Of a stretch of 43,975 nucleotides of DNA, positions 1 through 6,846 are shown piece by piece; positions within the stretch are counted from its first letter, which is position 1, and each line of letters starts with the position of its first letter. A program made the translations under genes and the position numbers. The notes beneath the pieces are model-generated. The model was given only the letters and a program-made list of their open reading frames with translations, had not been told where the DNA came from and made no database searches. The DNA comes from a virus, in the IMG/VR virus record IMGVR_UViG_3300031999_000053, positions 1 through 43,975 of that record; one strand, 5' to 3'.

Positions 1-553
1 ATACTTTTTCAAGTATAACGTCTTTATTTACAATCTTACCATAGTTACTTGCAAGAATTTCAAGAATTCCTCCTTCTTTAATAGAAAGTCTTTTAATTTC
101 TTTATCTTTATAATATAAAAGTCTCTGGGTTGGATCATACACACAATTTACAAACTTAATTTTATCATGTATTTTTACAGTTAATTTCTGAAGACTTGCA
201 AAAGTTTTAATATAAGTATTAATGTTGTAAAAAGCATGTGATACTATTGCCACATAATCAATTTCATTAACTGATAAGCTCATGTAAATATCAACAGAAC
301 TATTTAAAGTTAATTCGCTTACTGAGATGCTTATTACTGGCACATAGGGGTTATTTTTCTTTATAAATTCTACAGCTTTCTTAAAATAAACAGTATTATT
401 AGAAAGAATATATGCATCAACTTCACCCTTTTCAATATTATCAAAAAGTAAAGGTTCAATCATTGCATTTATGATTTGATAATTTAATTCTTTACCAATT
501 TTATTAAAAATATTATAAAGATTAATGTTTTCTGTATTTATGACAATTTTCAT
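1..553 (-). CDS. OmpR/PhoB-like transcriptional regulator with degenerate receiver (3' end outside window)
   Basis: An open minus-strand frame starts at the ATG at 553-551 and runs off the window edge after 184 codons. The last ~50 residues (KRLSIKEGG, LEILASNYGKIVNKDVILEKV) match the winged-helix Trans_Reg_C pattern of OmpR-family response regulators. The first ~120 residues have receiver-like hydrophobic alternation (MKIVINTEN, VDAYILS, VPVISISV), but I see no normal phospho-acceptor Asp, so it would be a pseudo-receiver. It probably binds DNA; the target is unknown. The wHTH reading is fairly good, the receiver reading is inference. Confidence 0.6.
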   Translation of the reverse strand, partial: MKIVINTENINLYNIFNKIGKELNYQIINAMIEPLLFDNIEKGEVDAYILSNNTVYFKKAVEFIKKNNPYVPVISISVSELTLNSSVDIYMSLSVNEIDYVAIVSHAFYNINTYIKTFASLQKLTVKIHDKIKFVNCVYDPTQRLLYYKDKEIKRLSIKEGGILEILASNYGKIVNKDVILEKV

Positions 554-635
554 ATGTCTTTTGTTAAATGTATACTCAATATAATAAAAAACTTTGAATT
601 AAAAAATTATTTTTCCTTTTAAAATGCTCATTCTA

Positions 636-1217
636 TTATTCATTTTTATTATTCTTTATTTTTTCTTCAGCGTCCATTTTGTTTTTTAAGTTTTGAAGAA
701 CTGTAAAGTCTCCAAGTGTTGCAGTATGTTTAGGTGCAGCTTCAATTTTCTTTTGTATTTTTTCAACTACTTCAATTTCGTTTTGATTAAGAGCAGGACT
801 TGATGTAAAAGATGAAAACATAGTAGCACGCTTCATCTTATTTATTTGGTATGTGATGTTACTATCTCCATTTAATAACTCTCTAGTAACAAGATTTAAA
901 AGATCTTGTACACAACCATTACATACATAAGTAGTAGTCTTTTCTCCAGTGAACGCCATAACAGCACCATGTGTTATATGTTTAATCATAAAATGGTTTT
1001 CTTTTTTTGTTTCGATACCCTTTATATCATTTTGTATTTGTTGTACAAAATCATTTGAAAATTCATTAGAATTATGCATGCGGGTTAAAACAGTTCCAAA
1101 ATCAATAATATCATGATAACAAACACTACATTTATGAATATTTTTTTTATCTTCAAATTCCCATACCTTTGTTACTTTATAAACAGGAAGATATGCAAGA
1201 TGATTTGACATCTTCAT
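636..1217 (-). CDS. Unknown protein with zinc-ribbon-like cysteine pairs
   Basis: 193 aa, not recognised. Two CxxC pairs (KCSVC near residue 30 and VCNGC near residue 100) could form a split zinc ribbon or knuckle. The C-terminal ~60 residues are charged, probably helical, and end in a Lys/Asn-rich tail. It is the upstream neighbour of the OmpR-like gene on the same strand. A first codon pair MKMS gives two possible ATG starts two codons apart. Zinc binding is inferred only from cysteine spacing. Confidence 0.6.
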   Translation of the reverse strand: MKMSNHLAYLPVYKVTKVWEFEDKKNIHKCSVCYHDIIDFGTVLTRMHNSNEFSNDFVQQIQNDIKGIETKKENHFMIKHITHGAVMAFTGEKTTTYVCNGCVQDLLNLVTRELLNGDSNITYQINKMKRATMFSSFTSSPALNQNEIEVVEKIQKKIEAAPKHTATLGDFTVLQNLKNKMDAEEKIKNNKNE

Positions 1218-1249
1218 ACAATATTTCGATTTTTGTTTTTTCCATATTT

Positions 1250-1480
1250 TTATTTAAAAGTTTCAGTGATCTCAATTTTCCAACCTAAATATGTTTCCAT
1301 AAACCATTGTAATGATTTATATTTTAAAGATGCAGGGTGAGCTGCTATTAAACCAATAAGAATTATTTCATCAAGTTTTGCTCCAGTTTCATCATCGAGA
1401 TCAGTTGATGATACATGAAATAATTGTTGTGGTATTATTTCTTGTGTGAATTGATTAAATTCTTCCTGTGTCATATTCAT
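1250..1480 (-). CDS. Small unknown acidic protein
   Basis: 76 aa, not recognised. It starts MNMTQEEFNQ and has an acidic N-terminal half (DLDDETGAKLDE) followed by a hydrophobic helix-like stretch (IILIGLIAAHP). No cysteine motif, signal peptide or clear membrane segment is visible. It lies in a row of minus-strand small genes with short gaps, typical of a phage early/accessory region. Confidence 0.5.
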   Translation of the reverse strand: MNMTQEEFNQFTQEIIPQQLFHVSSTDLDDETGAKLDEIILIGLIAAHPASLKYKSLQWFMETYLGWKIEITETFK

Positions 1481-1491
1481 ACCTAGATAGT

Positions 1492-1665
1492 CTAATAGCG
1501 AGTAGCTAAATTAAAAATTAATAAAAATCCTATGATTCCAATAAAAAATCTTGAAAATCCATTCCATTCACCAACATATAAATTCCAGTTACATAAACCT
1601 AAAAAACTATAAGTTATAATTATTATAATTATAACTACTATTAAATCTTTAAAAAATTTTTTCAT
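1492..1665 (-). CDS. Small two-segment membrane protein
   Basis: A 57-residue frame from the ATG at 1665 to a TAG at 1494-1492. It has two strongly hydrophobic stretches: residues ~8-24 (LIVVIIIIIITYSFLG) and ~40-53 (FFIGIIGFLLIFNL), preceded by the basic start MKKFFKD. The stop codon of the upstream minus-strand gene at 1668 lies just before its start, so they probably share a transcript. It looks like a small inner-membrane protein of unknown role. The frame is short, but composition and spacing favour a real gene. Confidence 0.5.
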   Translation of the reverse strand: MKKFFKDLIVVIIIIIITYSFLGLCNWNLYVGEWNGFSRFFIGIIGFLLIFNLATRY

Positions 1666-1667
1666 AA

Positions 1668-1880
1668 TTATCGAATTTGTTTTATTAAATCACAATTTAC
1701 AAACTTAACATATCTATGACACTGATCTGAAAGATTATGAAAATGAAGTTCTTTTTTTTCATTATCAATTGACATTAACACAATAATTTCATGTTTTGAA
1801 TTCCAATAAGTATTACCAGCAACAAGTTTTGAAATTTCGATTATAGGAACAATAGGTTTTACTTCGTTTGTATTTTTCAT
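1668..1880 (-). CDS. Small unknown protein
   Basis: 70 aa, not recognised. The sequence alternates hydrophobic and charged residues (VPIIEISKLVAGNTYW, EIIVLMSIDNEKKELHFHNL), suggesting a compact beta-rich domain. Two bases separate its stop from the small membrane protein downstream and ten bases separate its start from the kinase remnant upstream, consistent with one operon. Confidence 0.5.
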   Translation of the reverse strand: MKNTNEVKPIVPIIEISKLVAGNTYWNSKHEIIVLMSIDNEKKELHFHNLSDQCHRYVKFVNCDLIKQIR

Positions 1881-1890
1881 ATTTTAGTTT

Positions 1891-2319
1891 TTATAATTTT
1901 ACATTAAAACGATCTTTCATTTTTTCTAAAGTTTCAGCGGGAACATTGTGAACATTTTTACCTTGATGCCTATTTTCTATTATAATTGTAAAAGTTGTAT
2001 ATCCATATTTTTCTGCAAGGTCAAAGTAAGGTTTCATTTCTTTTTCAGTAGTGAAAGTATTAGCGACATAAATAATTTCTTTACCCTTATACATATTTGC
2101 AGCAACTTCATTTTGACAATGTTGATGTGCTTTTCCAAGCTCTGAAGCGTTGAAAACATATTTACCATTAACCATGAAATAATCATCTGCTGAAAGTACA
2201 GGAGAAGTTAATGCAATAGTTTTTGCAAAAGTAGTTTTTCCAGAACCTGATCAAGGGAGCCCTCTCACCAAGACTAATGCTTGTGTAGAGAGGGCTCCTA
2301 TTTTATTTAAATTGTTCAT
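1891..2319 (-). pseudogene. Polynucleotide-kinase-like P-loop kinase with an in-frame TGA inside the Walker A region
   Basis: Read from the ATG at 2319, the frame is open to 1891 (142 codons) except for a TGA at 2253-2251 (codon 23). It encodes RGLP, then the stop, then SGSGKTTFAK, a Walker A loop missing one residue, probably Gly (GGA to TGA). The rest matches the NEDD4BP2/T4-Pnkp-like kinase pattern: SADDYF, a lid-like helix, VANTFTTEKEMKPYFDLA and a final VPAETLEKMKDRF. A restart at the ATG at 2175 would lack the P-loop. TGA ends other genes here, so this is most simply a nonsense mutation. The lost activity would be 5'-phosphorylation of RNA or DNA ends. Confidence 0.75.
2256..2299. repeat. 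Perfect 11-bp GC-rich inverted repeat inside the kinase remnant
   Basis: GGAGCCCTCTC at 2256-2266 and GAGAGGGCTCC at 2289-2299 form an 11-bp perfect stem around a 22-base loop, very GC-rich for this genome. On the minus strand the downstream arm encodes the conserved R-G-L-P of the kinase, and the in-frame TGA follows directly. The upstream arm looks like an inverted copy of this conserved segment, as a template-switch event would produce. It could also attenuate transcription or translation. Confidence 0.7.
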
Positions 2320-2323
2320 AATT

Positions 2324-2812
2324 TCAGTAGCAAGATTTATAATGATATCTCTCATGAGATTTATCTTTTAATTTATATGATATTCCAATCATTGATTCAA
2401 AATTTAGAAAATCTGTCATCATTAATAATGAAAATCTTCTTTTATCAAAAGATACTCCTACATCAAAAGAAACTTTTTTTATCCTATCAAGATCAATTAC
2501 CTTATCATCTGATACAGTATTAAAAAAATAATTATAATTAATACCAAGATAAGGTTTTAATCCTTTAGTTTTATAAGATAATCCTAAACCACACTTTATA
2601 TTATTTGTATTAAACTTACTCCCATCTCTGCCTTTAATATTACCATACCATACTTTACCATATACACCAACAGTTTTTGTAGTATAATTATAAAGTAATC
2701 CTGGACGTAAAAATACAGGTTCTAAAGTTACAAAAACTTGTGCATTTAATGATAATGAAATTAACGAAAATATCATTAACATTTTTATTTTTTTAATAAA
2801 TTGAACTTTCAT
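2324..2812 (-). CDS. Secreted, outer-membrane beta-barrel-like protein
   Basis: 162 aa with a clear Sec signal peptide (MKVQFIKKIKMLMIFSLISL, cleavage likely after SLNA before QVF), a form common in Bacteroidota. The mature part alternates aromatic/hydrophobic and polar residues (LLYNYTTKTVGVYGKVWYG, GLGLSYKTKGLKPYLGINYNYFF, VSFDVGVSFDKRRFSLLMM), as in small outer-membrane beta-barrels. The start overlaps the upstream gene by 4 bases. A surface role such as superinfection exclusion is possible but is inference. Confidence 0.6.
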   Translation of the reverse strand: MKVQFIKKIKMLMIFSLISLSLNAQVFVTLEPVFLRPGLLYNYTTKTVGVYGKVWYGNIKGRDGSKFNTNNIKCGLGLSYKTKGLKPYLGINYNYFFNTVSDDKVIDLDRIKKVSFDVGVSFDKRRFSLLMMTDFLNFESMIGISYKLKDKSHERYHYKSCY

Positions 2813-3228
2813 TTTTTATCTTTTTTATATTGTATTACATCTAATGGGTTAAAATATAAATCAATTTTTCTGTTGATATATAAGTTGCCTTCCTTATCTC
2901 TTTTTATGTTGAATACAAAATTATTTTGAATACTGCATCCATCATAATCCAAATCCTTTCTTACTCCAGTACCAATTAACATGTTATATGTTAATTTCTC
3001 ATTTCCCTCCATTTCAATAACTACTTCTTTTGTTCTTCTATTATGAGAAGATTTTTTAGCCCAATATTGTCCACAGTAAGTAGCTGTATTAAATAATGTT
3101 TTCACTTCATCAACTGTATATCCGCATGAAAATACTTTAGTTTTATTTTTACAGAATTTTTCTATAAGTATTATTGTAATAGCTATACTAAATACTATAC
3201 ACAAAATTTTAATCCAAAGAGGTAGCAT
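2809..3228 (-). CDS. Membrane-anchored protein of unknown function
   Basis: 139 aa with one N-terminal hydrophobic segment (residues ~4-24, LWIKILCIVFSIAITIILI) followed by a basic KFCKNK, so the C-terminal ~110 residues form a separate soluble domain. That domain has four scattered cysteines and is otherwise unrecognised. It overlaps the secreted protein gene downstream by 4 bases, implying coupled translation and perhaps shared envelope localisation. Confidence 0.55.
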   Translation of the reverse strand: MLPLWIKILCIVFSIAITIILIEKFCKNKTKVFSCGYTVDEVKTLFNTATYCGQYWAKKSSHNRRTKEVVIEMEGNEKLTYNMLIGTGVRKDLDYDGCSIQNNFVFNIKRDKEGNLYINRKIDLYFNPLDVIQYKKDKK

Positions 3229-3258
3229 AATTTTTATAGTTTAAAATTAAAATTTAAA

Positions 3259-3504
3259 TTACCAACTGAACCACATCAATACCCATTCTCCTCTAAAAGC
3301 TCCTAATTTTACTAAAACTTTATCTAAATTTTTATAGATATTTTCTTCATCCCAATTTTCATAGCATCCATCATAATCTTTATTAACATAATACTGTAAG
3401 CCCATATCATTTCCTCGGACATTGGCATCTATATATGCTCCAACTTCAGGATATTTTTTACGAAGCTGAATAACATCAAATAATTTAATAGTTTTTGTTT
3501 CCAT
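3259..3504 (-). CDS. Small unknown acidic protein
   Basis: About 81 aa from the ATG at 3504 (METKTIKLFDVIQL). I prefer this start because it overlaps the upstream stop as TAATG, a coupled-translation arrangement; an ATG three codons earlier (3513) is also possible. The protein is Trp/Tyr- and Asp-rich (NKDYDGCYENWDEENIYK, WVLMWFSW) and resembles small phage proteins of unknown role. Confidence 0.5.
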   Translation of the reverse strand: METKTIKLFDVIQLRKKYPEVGAYIDANVRGNDMGLQYYVNKDYDGCYENWDEENIYKNLDKVLVKLGAFRGEWVLMWFSW

Positions 3505-3824
3505 TAGTCCCATCTTGAATTAAAGTGAAAATCTTTTCCAAATTCTTTAGTAAGAAGTTCAGAAAATTTCTCGGCAAATACTTCTTTGTGAGACATGGAT
3601 TGGTTAAAATCTCCAACCCAATATTTATAATGCTTTGCATAATTGTCCCAATCCATAAGTTCTAAAGCTTCAAGTTGTTTACCAAAAACATCATTTTTAC
3701 GAACCTTGAGATATACCCAGGCAAAGCCACAGGGATAAATCATAATATCTTCACCTGCAGTTTGAAAAGCATATTTTCTTGCTTCAATCCGGGCTTTTTC
3801 GAAAACATCTTTTATGTTATTCAT
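3504..3824 (-). CDS. Conserved phage protein with CGFAWV motif, function unknown
   Basis: 106 aa. It contains CGFAWVYLKV around residue 32 and an NQSMSHKEVFAEKFSELL helix near the C-terminus. The combination of GED, a CGFAWV core and a later N-Q-S-M/K-E-A helix recurs in small uncharacterised proteins of many large phages, as I recall. No catalytic motif is visible. Its stop overlaps the start of the next gene. Confidence 0.55.
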   Translation of the reverse strand: MNNIKDVFEKARIEARKYAFQTAGEDIMIYPCGFAWVYLKVRKNDVFGKQLEALELMDWDNYAKHYKYWVGDFNQSMSHKEVFAEKFSELLTKEFGKDFHFNSRWD

Positions 3825-3948
3825 AATTTTATATTATGTATAATATTTGATTAATAGTTAAATATAATAATAATTTCTGATAATAAAAAATATTTAATGA
3901 ATTATTTTTAATAAAAATTTAATTATTTATTGAAGAAATTTAATTATT

Positions 3949-4710
3949 TTATTCTTTGTTTAGTCTAGAAAAAAACACAGAAGGATTAAGAATTTCTTCG
4001 TATGTTGGGGGAGGATTATCAACAAGAATTTTAATTCCTTTTTCTAATCCACATGTATCTAAAAAATTCTTTAGAAAATAAGAAGAATATAAATATTTAT
4101 TATTAGAAAGTTTACTTGAATCTAATAATTCAATTTTTGTTTTAGGAATTTTAAAATCTTTAAGTAATAGAGATGGAGTTTCTTTTAAGTAATAAACAAC
4201 ATATTCGCATATGCCTTCTTCTATAAAATCAGCTCCAAAATATAATTCACTTGTACGAAACATACTTATAGCTCCATATCCCGGATGAACATAATGACCA
4301 TTTTTATTTAACGTCATTACTAATTGATAAAAATATATATGTGTTAATTCATGAAATATAATGGCTTTAACGGTATGATCATTATATATTGCATTTTTTT
4401 GTTTGTATTTTGATAAGTTTTTAAATTCATACTCAATAAATTTTTCTTGATCAGTTATAACTATTTCATCGGGTATATAATATATACCTAATGCATCGTT
4501 ATCATAATATGATAAATTTTCTGTATAAATACGCACTTCATATATAATATCAAATTTACTTTTATATTCATATTCAATTAACAATCTTTCTTTATTTTCA
4601 TCAATAAACTTTATAATGCCTTCAGATGAAGGTTTACCTTGTTTATTATATAAGTTTGGTTCTTGTTGAGGTATTAAAAACAAAACTGCTATGAGAAAAA
4701 TTCTTATCAT
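3949..4710 (-). CDS. Secreted zinc metallopeptidase (gluzincin-like, HELTH)
   Basis: 253 aa. An N-terminal hydrophobic segment (residues ~2-14) looks like a signal peptide or anchor. The sequence IIFHELTHIYFY carries the HExxH zinc/catalytic motif at residues 120-124. FIEEGICEY at ~162-170 supplies the third ligand Glu (E164 or E165), with the E-G-x-x-E-Y context seen in peptidase MA-type gluzincins. It should be exported and act in the periplasm or outside. It is the first gene left of the divergent control region. Substrate unknown; envelope remodelling, lysis or degradation of a host factor are options. Confidence 0.72.
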   Translation of the reverse strand: MIRIFLIAVLFLIPQQEPNLYNKQGKPSSEGIIKFIDENKERLLIEYEYKSKFDIIYEVRIYTENLSYYDNDALGIYYIPDEIVITDQEKFIEYEFKNLSKYKQKNAIYNDHTVKAIIFHELTHIYFYQLVMTLNKNGHYVHPGYGAISMFRTSELYFGADFIEEGICEYVVYYLKETPSLLLKDFKIPKTKIELLDSSKLSNNKYLYSSYFLKNFLDTCGLEKGIKILVDNPPPTYEEILNPSVFFSRLNKE

Positions 4711-4856
4711 TAGTGTAATTTAATTTTTAATATTCGGCGCAGAAGTTCCTATTTTTATATAAATTTGTAGTTTAAACCAAAATAATTAATTTTATTGACA
4801 AAAAGAAATAATTTAACACAAATTTAATAAAACTTTTTATATCTATTTTAATATAA

Positions 4857-4877
4857 TACGCGCGTGCGTGCACGTGT
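4857..4877. other. 21-base perfectly alternating pyrimidine-purine tract
   Basis: TACGCGCGTGCGTGCACGTGT alternates pyrimidine and purine without a break and is very GC-rich in an AT-rich genome. Such tracts can adopt Z-DNA and contain nested palindromes (GTGCAC, CACGTG). It lies in the gene-free stretch 4711-5044 between the divergent gene blocks, 146 bases from the metallopeptidase start and 168 bases from the first rightward gene. Confidence 0.75.
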
Positions 4878-4879
4878 CT

Positions 4880-4905
4880 GACTCAAGATCTATTTTCCTT
4901 GAGTC
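4880..4905. promoter_or_regulatory. Hairpin in the divergent control region
   Basis: GACTCAAG (4880-4887) and CTTGAGTC (4898-4905) form an 8-bp stem with a 10-base loop, immediately after the alternating tract. No long T-run follows on either strand, so it is not a classical terminator. It could be an operator or an RNA leader structure. The remainder of 4711-5044 is AT-rich with no gene that I can see. Confidence 0.45.
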
Positions 4906-5020
4906 TCTAGTCTTTATTATATGGTTACTTGTAAATAAGTTTTGTACTTTAAGTTAAAGTTTTGTTAAATTTTTTAAAAATAAATATTAAAAAATATTTT
5001 TTTATTTCAATTATTTTTAT

Positions 5021-5028
5021 TATATTTG
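5021..5028 (+). promoter_or_regulatory. Bacteroidota-type -7 element (TATATTTG)
   Basis: TATATTTG fits the TAnnTTTG -7 element of the Bacteroidota housekeeping sigma factor. It lies 17 bases upstream of the ATG at 5045, after AT-rich sequence, in the divergent region. A clear -33 element is not obvious. It would drive the rightward early block with a very short leader. Confidence 0.5.
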
Positions 5029-5044
5029 AATTAAATAAAATGAA

Positions 5045-5218
5045 ATGAAATATAGGATAAATGATATAAAACAAACACTAGAAATTGCCACAGATAGTAA
5101 AAAGTTGTTCTTAAGTGGTTATGCGATTATAGATGAAAAAGGACACTGTTTTATTATTGTATATGGAGAAGATAAACGAGATATTATATATGAATATTTA
5201 AATGAATGTAAATTTTGA
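5045..5218 (+). CDS. Small unknown protein, first gene of the rightward block
   Basis: 57 aa (starts MKYRINDIKQTLEIATDSKK, ends YLNECKF) ending in TGA. The ATG is 17 bases after the TATATTTG element. An ATG at 5040 is followed by a stop after two codons, so 5045 is the usable start. The pattern YAIIDEKGHCFIIVYGEDKRD suggests a small beta-hairpin-containing fold. Not recognised. Confidence 0.5.
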   Translation: MKYRINDIKQTLEIATDSKKLFLSGYAIIDEKGHCFIIVYGEDKRDIIYEYLNECKF

Positions 5219-5250
5219 AGAAACTTTGCTCTTAAAAAATATTATAAAAA

Positions 5251-5451
5251 ATGGAAAAATTTAATAAAATAAAAGAAGATATTAAATCACAACTTGATAC
5301 AATTGATTATCAAGGCGATTTAAGTGATATTGGAAATGAAATTGGAATTATATTAGGTCATTATATTCATGAAAATGAATTAGGATGGGAATTAAAAAGT
5401 TTCTTTGATGGTATAAAACATGGAATTTCATTAACAAACAGAACTCATTAA
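5251..5451 (+). CDS. Small unknown protein
   Basis: 66 aa, charged and helical (MEKFNKIKEDIKSQLDTI; IGNEIGIILGHYIHENELGW). It begins 32 bases after the previous stop and ends 2 bases before the next start, so it is part of a rightward operon. Not recognised. Confidence 0.5.
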   Translation: MEKFNKIKEDIKSQLDTIDYQGDLSDIGNEIGIILGHYIHENELGWELKSFFDGIKHGISLTNRTH

Positions 5452-5453
5452 AA

Positions 5454-5648
5454 ATGGAATGTTTTAAAAGATATGGAATGAAATTCATTCCCAAACATCA
5501 ATATCGTACACTTCTTGAAGCAATTGAAGATGCTGCTATTATTAATAAAAAGTTTCAACAGATTCATAAAGTAGTACCTTATAAATGTACACTGTGCAAT
5601 CAATTTCATTTAGGAAAAAACAAAACATTAATCGATCATAAAAAATAA
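5454..5648 (+). CDS. Small zinc-finger-like phage protein
   Basis: 64 aa. YKCTLCNQFHLGK near residues 43-55 has CxxC followed by a histidine, the usual form of a small phage zinc finger. A basic N-terminal region and helix (LLEAIEDAAIINKKFQQ) precede it. Zinc and perhaps nucleic-acid binding are inferred from this pattern. It is tightly packed between its neighbours (2- and 4-base gaps). Confidence 0.55.
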   Translation: MECFKRYGMKFIPKHQYRTLLEAIEDAAIINKKFQQIHKVVPYKCTLCNQFHLGKNKTLIDHKK

Positions 5649-5652
5649 AAAC

Positions 5653-6159
5653 ATGGAAGCACTTAAAATATTAGAATTTAGAAAAATCGATGGAACTCCT
5701 ATTGAAAACGTAGAAAAGTATGTAAAAAATTGGACTATAGAAAATCCTTATGGAAAAGTTCTTATTGGATGTGACTCACAAGTTCATGGACGTAGAATCA
5801 AATATTCTGTTATAATAGTGATGCACTATATAGATGTAATGAAAATAGGTCATGGATGTCATTTACTTATATGTGATATTTGGGAAAAAAGAGTTGCAAA
5901 AACTCAAATTGAAGAAATACCTTCAAAACTTTGGAAAGAAGCGCAATATGCTTTACAAACTGCTGAACTACTTGATGGAAAAGATGAATATTTTAAGAAA
6001 AAAATAGAAATTCATTTAGACTTTAATAGTGTAGAAAAATTTAAATCTAATATGATGTACTCATCAGGAATGGGTTTAATTCAATCTGCTGGTTATTTTG
6101 TATTAGGAAAGCCCTTTGCACAAATAGCTTCAAATTGTGCAGATCATTTTTGTAGATAA
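5653..6159 (+). CDS. RNase H-like DUF458 (YkuK-type) protein
   Basis: 168 aa. VLIGCDSQVHGRRIKYSVIIVMHY near residues 36-60 matches the start of the DUF458/YkuK family, predicted to have an RNase H-like fold with Asp (D41) in the GxDSQ motif as a candidate metal ligand. EIHLDF (~115-120) supplies another acidic position, and the C-terminal GYFVLGKPFAQIASNCADH is typical of the family end. Length fits. Nuclease activity is predicted from the fold only. Confidence 0.6.
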   Translation: MEALKILEFRKIDGTPIENVEKYVKNWTIENPYGKVLIGCDSQVHGRRIKYSVIIVMHYIDVMKIGHGCHLLICDIWEKRVAKTQIEEIPSKLWKEAQYALQTAELLDGKDEYFKKKIEIHLDFNSVEKFKSNMMYSSGMGLIQSAGYFVLGKPFAQIASNCADHFCR

Positions 6160-6227
6160 TTTTCAAATTCATTATAATTTTTATCAATAATCATGATATA
6201 TTTAAAGCCATTAGTAATAGTGGCTTT
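6144..6227 (-). pseudogene. C-terminal remnant of a homing-type nuclease
   Basis: On the minus strand, the 27 codons before a TGA at 6146-6144 read KATITNGFKYIMIIDKNYNEF..., with a stop directly upstream. This aligns with the end of the small nuclease at 19014-19277 (KQASINSGFKYIMIINKNYTQF) and of the remnant at 38644-38901 (EKATIASGFNYNIIIDKDYTNF). The element appears to be the last fragment of a lost nuclease gene, lying antisense across the end of the DUF458 gene. Confidence 0.65.
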
Positions 6228-6229
6228 TC
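6204..6229 (+). terminator. Hairpin terminator after the DUF458 gene
   Basis: AAAGCCA and TGGCTTT (6204-6210 and 6221-6227) pair around an AT-rich centre that can pair further, with T residues following. It sits 44 bases after the DUF458 stop. The same hairpin with only small changes occurs at 38686-38712. Both lie inside antisense nuclease remnants, so the structure derives from codons for K-A-T-I..G-F. Confidence 0.55.
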
Positions 6230-6246
6230 ATTAAAAATGAATTAAT

Positions 6247-6561
6247 ATGAAAGAATATATTTTATGTGCAGCTATTTGGTATAAAGATTTTCAACTTAAA
6301 ACACCTATAGATTCGAATACTTTACCAGTTAACTGTGATAAAGGAATGGTGTTTTGTGGTTATAGACATATTCAATGTATGCGTTCAATGACATCTATTT
6401 CTGGTATATGGGCAAAAAAAGATTTGATAGGTGAATATGAACAAGGATTTTTGACTTCTAAGAATCGATTTGTTGATAGAATAGAAGGTGCTAAAATAGC
6501 ATTTGATGCAAATCAAATTAATTCCCAAATACATGTTTTATATAGTGAAGATTTATATTAG
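6247..6561 (+). CDS. Conserved phage/bacterial protein (GFLTSKNRFVDR motif), function unknown
   Basis: 104 aa with KGMVFCGYRHIQCM near residues 32-45, GFLTSKNRFVDRIEGAKIAF near 67-86 and a terminal LYSEDLY. This motif set (CGxRH, GFLTxxNRFVDRxEA, SEDLY) is familiar from small conserved proteins of many phages and bacteria; no biochemical role is known to me. Ends in TAG. Confidence 0.6.
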   Translation: MKEYILCAAIWYKDFQLKTPIDSNTLPVNCDKGMVFCGYRHIQCMRSMTSISGIWAKKDLIGEYEQGFLTSKNRFVDRIEGAKIAFDANQINSQIHVLYSEDLY

Positions 6562-6600
6562 AAGAAGAATGTTTTAAAAGATAAATATAAAAAACAAATT

Positions 6601-6846
6601 ATGAAAAAAATTATTAAATTTTTAAAAAACTGGTTTGAGAAAAATGGTTTAATAAAAATCCTTATCTCATTCATAATCTTAGTATTATTTATTTCATTAT
6701 ATCGAAAAAACCCCGATATAAAATTCCTAAATGTAATGACCTTTATTGTTGGTGGTTATATTGTATTAACTGCATTAATTTTTATAACTGCTGGATTTGT
6801 TAATATGTTTAATGATATTAAAGAAAAAATAGAGGAAAACGATTAA
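6601..6846 (+). CDS. Small membrane protein with two transmembrane segments
   Basis: 81 aa with hydrophobic stretches at ~18-34 (IKILISFIILVLFISLY) and ~44-68 (NVMTFIVGGYIVLTALIFITAGF), a basic N-terminus and an acidic helical C-terminus. It abuts the next membrane-protein gene with no gap. Size and topology would fit a holin, but there is no specific evidence. Confidence 0.55.
   Translation: MKKIIKFLKNWFEKNGLIKILISFIILVLFISLYRKNPDIKFLNVMTFIVGGYIVLTALIFITAGFVNMFNDIKEKIEEND

Noticed and set aside
2251-2253. TGA in the kinase read as tryptophan (alternative code)
   Set aside because: TGA ends several clear genes in this window (5045-5218, 7209, 10340), and TAG and TAA are also used as stops, so there is no sign of genome-wide recoding.
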